Positions 58,560 through 64,000 of a DNA stretch of 64,000 bases are shown in pieces. Every line of letters starts with the position of its first letter. Positions within the stretch are counted from its first letter, which is position 1. A program made the position numbers and the translations under genes. Under the pieces are notes generated by a model. The model ran no database searches and was not told the origin of the DNA. It worked only from the letters and a program-made list of their open reading frames with translations. Source of the DNA: Stramonita haemastoma (Eukaryota > Mollusca > Gastropoda > Neogastropoda > Muricidae); assembly GCA_030674155.1 (NCBI GenBank), contig CM060317.1:90004037-90068036 (forward strand), written 5' to 3'.

Positions 58560-58830
58560 TTTGCTGGTTAGTTAGCTGGTTGATTAGTTACTTAGTTTTT
58601 TTTTATAGCTAGTTTGTTAGTTACTGAGTTAGTTACTGGTTCATTTAATTACTTACGTACATGGCTTGTTAGTAAGCTAGCTAGTTACCTAGTTAGCTAG
58701 TTAGTTAGCTGTTAGCTAGTCAGTTAGTTAGTCAGTTACTTAGTTACTCAGTGAGGTAGGTAGGTTGGTAGTTAGATAGCTAGGTACTTACTAGGTTAGT
58801 TGCTTCGTTAATTCATTGGTCAAGCCAGTT
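58560..58830. repeat. degenerate AGTTAGCT-type repeat abutting the NK1 exon
   Basis: About 270 bp made of imperfect TTAG/TAGCTAGT/AGTTAGCT units that run up to the 5' side of the homeobox exon. In transcript sense it is (AACTAACTAGCT)-like and lacks the usual pyrimidine tract before the splice acceptor. Confidence 0.75.
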
Positions 58831-58912
58831 AGTCAATCAGTTTCTTATTTACGTCCGTATTTTTATATAAGAGTTCCCCTTTTTCGGCATTATTCAGTTT
58901 AAAGTTGATGTC

Positions 58913-58914
<2 letters not shown>

Positions 58915-59004
<90 letters not shown>

Positions 59005-59012
59005 GCGCGCAG
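58915..59012. repeat. (CA)n(CG)n tract
   Basis: About 36 CA units followed by about 10 GC units (58,991-59,011). Strong Z-DNA candidate, about 0.4 kb from the homeobox exon. Confidence 0.95.
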
Positions 59013-59014
59013 GT

Positions 59015-59430
59015 CATAACCAGCCGTGAGATTCCACAAAAAAGAAAAGAAAAACAAAGACAGAAAGAGAAAGAAGGAAAGAAAAATCATGTTATCGAAA
59101 ATTTATTATTCATGATATTCATTTTTCTACTGGAAAAAATCCAAGTGTTCATACTCTAGACAGATTTGTTTTGTTTTTTTTCTTTCTGGCGGTTTGCGCT
59201 TACTTTTCATGTCGTGGATTTCAAAATGCAAGGAAAAGATTGTATCAAACAATGAATTAAAATTGCTCAACATTTGACTTTCTTGCATTTATAACCCACA
59301 CGAGAGCTGACCGTGTTTAAAATCAGAAGTGATACTGACACAGTTCGGCGTTATTATTCAAGTATATTATCTATATAAAAAAACCCACACCAAAGAACCC
59401 AAACAAGACGAATTAGTAAAATGTATTTTC
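59015..59430. other. AT-rich DNA, probable NK1 intron
   Basis: No feature; ends in a G-run at 59,439-59,450. Confidence 0.4.
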
Positions 59431-59489
59431 ATTTAGAGGGGGGGGGGGGGAGGAGGGGTAGGGTTGGCGTGTTTCAAAGTCGTGCGCGC

Positions 59490-59587
59490 GTGTGTGCGTG
59501 CGTGCGTGTGTGTGTATGTGTGTGTGTGCGCGCGCGCGTGTGTGTGTGTCTGTCTGTGCATGTGTGTGTATGTGTATGTGTGTGTGC

Positions 59588-59686
<99 letters not shown>

Positions 59687-59784
59687 AGACAGACAGACAG
59701 ACAGACAGACAGAGACAGACGAGACGAGACAGGACGAGAGAGAAGAGAACGAGAGAGAGAGAGAGGAGTGTGTTTTGTGTGTGT

Positions 59785-59850
<66 letters not shown>
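59490..59850. repeat. TG/CG, (GA)n, (GACA)n, (TG)n compound
   Basis: TG/CG 59,490-59,590; GA 59,592-59,683; GACA 59,684-59,712; degenerate GACGA; TG 59,780-59,847. Confidence 0.96.
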
Positions 59851-59951
59851 ATACATGAAAAAATAAAGGTATTCGTATTCTTGTACGTGTGCGCACACGC
59901 TTTGTTGTTGCTGTTCAATTTAATTGTCTATCCACACTTGGTGATATTAGA

Positions 59952-59998
59952 GCTCGCACGCGTACGCGCGCGCATACATTATTAATATGCGTGCGAGC
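59952..59998. repeat. 10-bp inverted repeat in CpG-rich alternating DNA
   Basis: GCTCGCACGC and GCGTGCGAGC flank GCGCGCGCATACATTATTAA. Confidence 0.6.
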
Positions 59999-60119
59999 AT
60001 ACATGCACGCGCAGAGAGAATCAGCGTAAGTGTACGAGAGGGATATTGCAAAGTGGTCTGCACTGAGGTACCCACAGCCCCCCCCCCCCCCCCCTCTTAT
60101 CCCCCCCCCCTACTTGACC

Positions 60120-60400
60120 GAAAGAGGCCCGAAGTGGGAAAGTCCAAGCCATTGACATGGAATGGACAGGCAGGCCGAGGCCTGAAATCTGAAAGCAAAT
60201 TTGCTAACAATCATCGCCCCCAACCCTCCACTCTACCCCCACCCCACCCCACCCCACCCTACTGTGCCCCTCTCTCGTGGCTCGCTCTAACTTTAAACAA
60301 GCAGGCCCAAAGTGAAGCGTTTAATGTGTTGACCCGCCAGATCGGCCTACAAGGGCTTTTATGTTTGAGTTTTTCTCCTTTTTTATAAACAAAAATCAAA
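60120..60400. promoter_or_regulatory. complex-sequence island 10, in the probable NK1 intron/upstream region
   Basis: Two complex blocks around a C-rich stretch: GGGAAAGTCCAAGCCATTGAC to GCAAATTTGCTAACAATCATC (60,138-60,213), and CTCTAACTTTAAACAAGCAGG to GTTTAATGTGTTGACCC (60,284-60,340). Its position near NK1 makes it a reasonable enhancer candidate, by inference. Confidence 0.28.
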
Positions 60401-60546
60401 AGAGATCTCTCTCTCGTGTTAATTGCGAGGAAAACCTCTCCTTCTCCGCACGCTCCCCCCACCTCCATCCTCCCCAGATTGTGTGGTGACTGGAGTAGAT
60501 GGGGTTGAAATGGTGGTGGTGGGGGGGTAAATGGGGGATGTGGAGG

Positions 60547-60549
<3 letters not shown>

Positions 60550-60624
<75 letters not shown>

Positions 60625-60690
60625 GTGTGTGTGGTGTGTGGTGTGTGTGTGTGTGTGTGGTGTGGTGTGTGGTGTGTGTGTGTAGCAATG
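60550..60690. repeat. (GA)n then (TG)n
   Basis: GA 60,550-60,620; TG 60,621-60,684. Confidence 0.97.
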
Positions 60691-61095
60691 TATGGTATAA
60701 TTCAATGGGGTTAGCCACGGCGAAATTTTCTCTTGTAATTGAGTATCTATTGCTTTGTTTATTCATACATATATCATATATATTCTTATTTATACCACCT
60801 GTGCTATTATCATAATAAAACATGTTTGTGTTAACATTTTACGGAGTTAAATGTCTTTTTTCCTAATTTTGTTTAGTTTTTGATTTTCCCCTGGTGTTCT
60901 TTTTAATTCATAATTTGTCTGTCAAAAAAAGAGAAAGGTGGGGTTGGGGTGTGGGGTTCTTGCCCACTCTTCTGAATTATTTTTCTGTTTATCAGAACAG
61001 TCATATCTAAAGTTTTTTTTCACAATGTTTTTTTTTTTGGGGGGGGGTGGAATTCACCCTGAGTACTGTGCATTTTTATTTCCATTGAAACGTTT
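60690..61095. other. AT-rich DNA, no gene
   Basis: Includes T- and G-runs near 61,030-61,048. Confidence 0.4.
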
Positions 61096-61097
61096 GA

Positions 61098-61118
61098 CAC
61101 ACACACACAACCACAACA

Positions 61119-61168
<50 letters not shown>

Positions 61169-61245
61169 CACACACACACACACTACACACAACATACACA
61201 TACATCTACAACAACACATACACACATACAACTACACACATACTA
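61098..61245. repeat. (CA)n and degenerate ACATAC repeat
   Basis: CA 61,098-61,185 with interruptions, then CACTACACA/ACATACA units. Confidence 0.95.
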
Positions 61246-61955
61246 CTTACCATGAATATATGACATCAAAGTTGATAATTTGGCACATCGAGACAATAGC
61301 TGATTTCATGAAGTTTTGTGGGGCTTTAAAATGATTATTTTATTATAAGTTCTCTCGATGGCGAAATTGTGTGTGTGTTTTGCTTTTTTTTTTTTTTTTT
61401 TGGTGGGGTGTTTGTCATTTTTTTGTTTGTTTGGTTTTTTTTTTTTTTTTTTTTTTTTGGGGGGGGGGGGGTGTTGATGAAAATAGTTTCATTCATCAAT
61501 AGTTAAACAAAACAAAATCATCCCCCCCCACCACACATACAGACACACAAGTAACAAAAATATATTGGTGAATGACCGATAATATCAGATAATTGCTGTC
61601 AATTACTGGTGTACAAATACATGAAAAATGAGCATAATAATTATATATCTTTAAACAAGTTTCATATCTATAAAAATATGACGTAATTCAGGCATTTTAC
61701 TTCACTATTCAAAACACAATTTTTGTTTTTCTTTGTTGAAAAATTGGCTTTTAAACCCTGTCATTTTGTATGCTTGCGATTGATTATTTATTTGTTTTAT
61801 TTTAAAAGAAAAAAAAGAAACCCCCCCTTCCCCACAAAAAAAGGTATGAAGAGAAAGGAGCTGTGTCTCTTGATTTTATACACAAAATTCTAGAAAATGA
61901 GAAGTAGGAAAACCATCTTTCTTGATATATAATTATCGCAATACTATTGTGTTAA
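61246..61955. other. AT-rich DNA with long T- and G-runs
   Basis: T-run and G-run at 61,435-61,471; nothing else supported. Confidence 0.4.
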
Positions 61956-61958
61956 CAA

Positions 61959-62062
61959 TTCTTCTTCTTCTTCTTCTTCTTCTTCTTCTTCTTCTTCTTC
62001 TTCTTCTTCTTCTTCTTCTTGGTTTAATGTCCATTCACTTCAAGGTGATTTAGACACTGGTA
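61959..62062 (-). mobile_element. SINE-E tail with (GAA)n
   Basis: (TTC)n at 61,959-62,021 followed by TTTAATGTCCATTCACTTCAA and GGTGATTTAGACACTGG, as at 5,821-6,165. Confidence 0.6.
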
Positions 62063-62293
62063 CATTCACGTTAAGAATGTGCTGCAGAGAGGATGAGGGG
62101 AAAGGTGAAAGGATGAAGAATGTAATGGATGATGATAAGTTTATACAATTTCATTTATAGTAACTGTCCTACTGGTGACTGCAAATACTTTCTGCAACTG
62201 ATATTAGGACATGCGACTCGGAATCATACAGAACACTTTGAATATTTCCTTTTTTTTTTTTTTACCTAGATCTATCCCTTTGCTTTTATACGA

Positions 62294-62573
62294 GGCAATG
62301 AGCACAGGGCAATCAAACAATATAATTATGATGGACTGATATAATAGCAGAACAAATGCAGAAAACTTTTTTTTTAATATTTAGTTTTCCAAGCATTTAG
62401 ACGTAGTTTATGAATTGTAATTTCTATATTTCGTGGGCAATGAGCACAGGGCAATCAAACAATATATGGTGGACTGATATAATAGCAGAACAAATGCAGA
62501 AAAACATTTGTTGAATATTTAGTTTTCCAAGCATTTAGACGTAGTTTAGGAATTGTAATTTCTATATTTACTG
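62294..62573. repeat. 142-bp tandem duplication
   Basis: Two adjacent copies starting GGCAATGAGCACAGGGC at 62,294 and 62,436. They are almost identical apart from a few indels and substitutions (for example, AATTATG present in one only). High similarity points to a recent duplication. It directly precedes the RNase H remnant. Confidence 0.9.
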
Positions 62574-62700
62574 GAACGAGTTGGCAGATTCTCTGGCAAA
62601 ACGCGGTGCATCAGAATGTACAAGTGACATAAAGCTTAACAGAATAGGTCTACGTTTATTTTCAATTCTTGCAAACTCCATGTACTCAAAGTGTTTTTAG
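62572..62700 (+). pseudogene. LINE RNase H C-terminal remnant
   Basis: A 42-codon open stretch reading NELADSLAKRGASECTSD at its start matches the GNExADxLAKxGA signature of RNase H domains encoded by I- and R1-type LINEs; the usual Gly before Asn is Trp here. It ends at TAG (62,698-62,700). Nothing upstream looks like the rest of the domain; instead there is a 142-bp tandem duplication. Confidence 0.65.
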
Positions 62701-63215
62701 TCTTCACTTGGATTGTTTGTGTTAACAATTATGATAAAGTAGAAGTGTTCACCATTCGTTTATGCTAACCTACAAGCAAATTTTACAGCATGTACAATTG
62801 TTGTGTTGCATCAACTGTCAGTATTTTGATTGATTGAAGCCTTCTTAAAAATGTTTCTGAATTTTTTTTAAAAGTCAGCTACTTAGCTGAGTAACTGATT
62901 AACCAACCAACTAGATAGCGAGAGGAGGAGTCGTTTAATTAGGCAAGGTTAAGCTAAATTACTTTTTCGGTCTAATCAAATTTTATTCATGACACATGAG
63001 AAGAATAATAGCTTATTTTTCCATAAAACGCTGCGTCCGTCATGCTTGTTAAAAACATGAATCAATACACAAGCAACAAACAAAACTTATATGAATTTTA
63101 GAAAAGAATAGAACCCCCCCCCCCCCCTCCCCTCCCCAAATAAAACTATTTGTGACACCAAAGGACATTTTAAAGACCATTTTTCTTCATTCCAAGTATG
63201 TTACACATCTGAAGA
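62701..63215. other. AT-rich DNA, no gene
   Basis: C-run at 63,114-63,127. No supported feature. Confidence 0.4.
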
Positions 63216-63234
63216 CACACACACACACACACAC

Positions 63235-63291
<57 letters not shown>

Positions 63292-63304
63292 GTACGCACG
63301 CACG

Positions 63305-63352
<48 letters not shown>

Positions 63353-63370
63353 ACACACACACACACACAG
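63215..63370. repeat. (CA)n microsatellite
   Basis: Three CA blocks with a CGTACGCACGCACGCA interruption. Confidence 0.97.
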
Positions 63371-63530
63371 GGTTTTTTGTTTTGTTTTCATACTTAAAAT
63401 TCCTCATCACATCACACAGAAGCCTAGTCTCCTAAGGTATCACATTTGGCTGGAAATAGCATATGCAGAGTTCCTTGTCTTCATCACTGCTATAACTTAG
63501 CTTTGTATGTTTGCAACATGTTTGATTTCT

Positions 63531-63717
<187 letters not shown>

Positions 63718-63864
63718 ATACGTGTGTTTGGATATTAAGAAAGCTATGATTATCTCTATATTTTGGACACAATCAGCATATCAATGACACATCCCTACAA
63801 TGCAAAAAAAATCAAACCCAGATACACTTTCATGGACTAACAAATTGACATGATTATTTTCCGT

Positions 63865-64000
63865 CTTTTTTCTGTTCTTCGGCCAGAGTTCCCAAGGTTT
63901 ACCAGTGGGAAGATTTTTTCGTATATGACTGATTTTTTTTCTCCACCATTTAGGTAGCCACATTCCGACTTACGGGATATTTTCTATCTGTTCAGGTAAA
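63865..64000 (-). mobile_element. SINE-B tail (cut by window edge)
   Basis: Minus sense CGTAAGTCGGAATGTGGCTA, CCTAAATGGTGGAG, AAATCTTCCCACTGGTAAACC, GGCCGAAGAAC. Confidence 0.75.

Overview
The window is eukaryotic nuclear DNA, most likely from a mollusc (probably a gastropod). The grounds are an NK1-type homeobox exon, several tRNA-derived SINE families with tails of invertebrate type, decayed non-LTR retrotransposons, and an extreme load of microsatellites and minisatellites. There is no sign of bacterial gene organisation. The species call is inference; eukaryote and NK1 follow directly from the sequence.

The one securely identified gene is on the minus strand at 57,863-58,523. It is the homeobox-bearing (probably last) exon of an NK1/slouch/NKX1 homeobox gene, with an acidic region, a complete homeodomain and a proline/alanine-rich C terminus. 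As given, the reading frame is broken by one missing base in a C-run just before the homeodomain. The 5' exon is not in the window and should lie beyond 64 kb or in unrecognised sequence to the right. To the left, 45-53 kb holds several short open segments with good minus-strand splice sites (52,713-52,789; 49,687-49,753; 45,283-45,514; 36,585-36,670 with a downstream AATAAA). These may be exons of a second gene I cannot name.

Mobile DNA. A 5'-truncated LINE with a broken reverse transcriptase lies at about 3,690-5,606 (-). LINE C-terminal remnants are at 15,345-15,765 (-) and 10,068-10,500 (+, amplified into a 48-bp minisatellite). A LINE RNase H remnant is at 62,572-62,700 (+). I use local labels for the SINEs. 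A: tRNA head, tail ending in GATATAAAAGAATAAA. B: same head, tail containing GAAGTCGGAATGCGGCTACC. C: different tRNA head, GGGTGGCGCTG tail. 5S: tRNA box A joined to a 5S rRNA-like segment. D: no clear tRNA head, tail (GAA)n or (GAC)n. E: a family ending at (TTC)n. At least one copy (34,935-35,342) joins an A-type body to a C-type tail.

Layout. 0-13 kb: SINEs, the LINE, and three copies of a ~200-bp element (R1). 13-33 kb: islands of complex sequence between microsatellites (candidate regulatory DNA), plus four or five copies of a ~260-350-bp element (R2) at 19.4-22.2 kb. 33-38 kb: dense SINEs. 39.5-42.3 kb: a 2.8-kb GATGATACAATGATACGA-type satellite. 43.7-44.6 kb: a long purine tract. 45-57 kb: candidate exons among 50-, 14-, ~30-, 5- and 12-bp arrays. 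57.2-58.6 kb: the NK1 3' part. 58.6-64 kb: probable NK1 intron or upstream DNA with microsatellites and LINE/SINE debris.

Three coding remnants (NK1, the LINE RT, the LINE C-terminal fragment) are each broken at a homopolymer or dinucleotide run. Assembly indels should be excluded before any are called pseudogenes.
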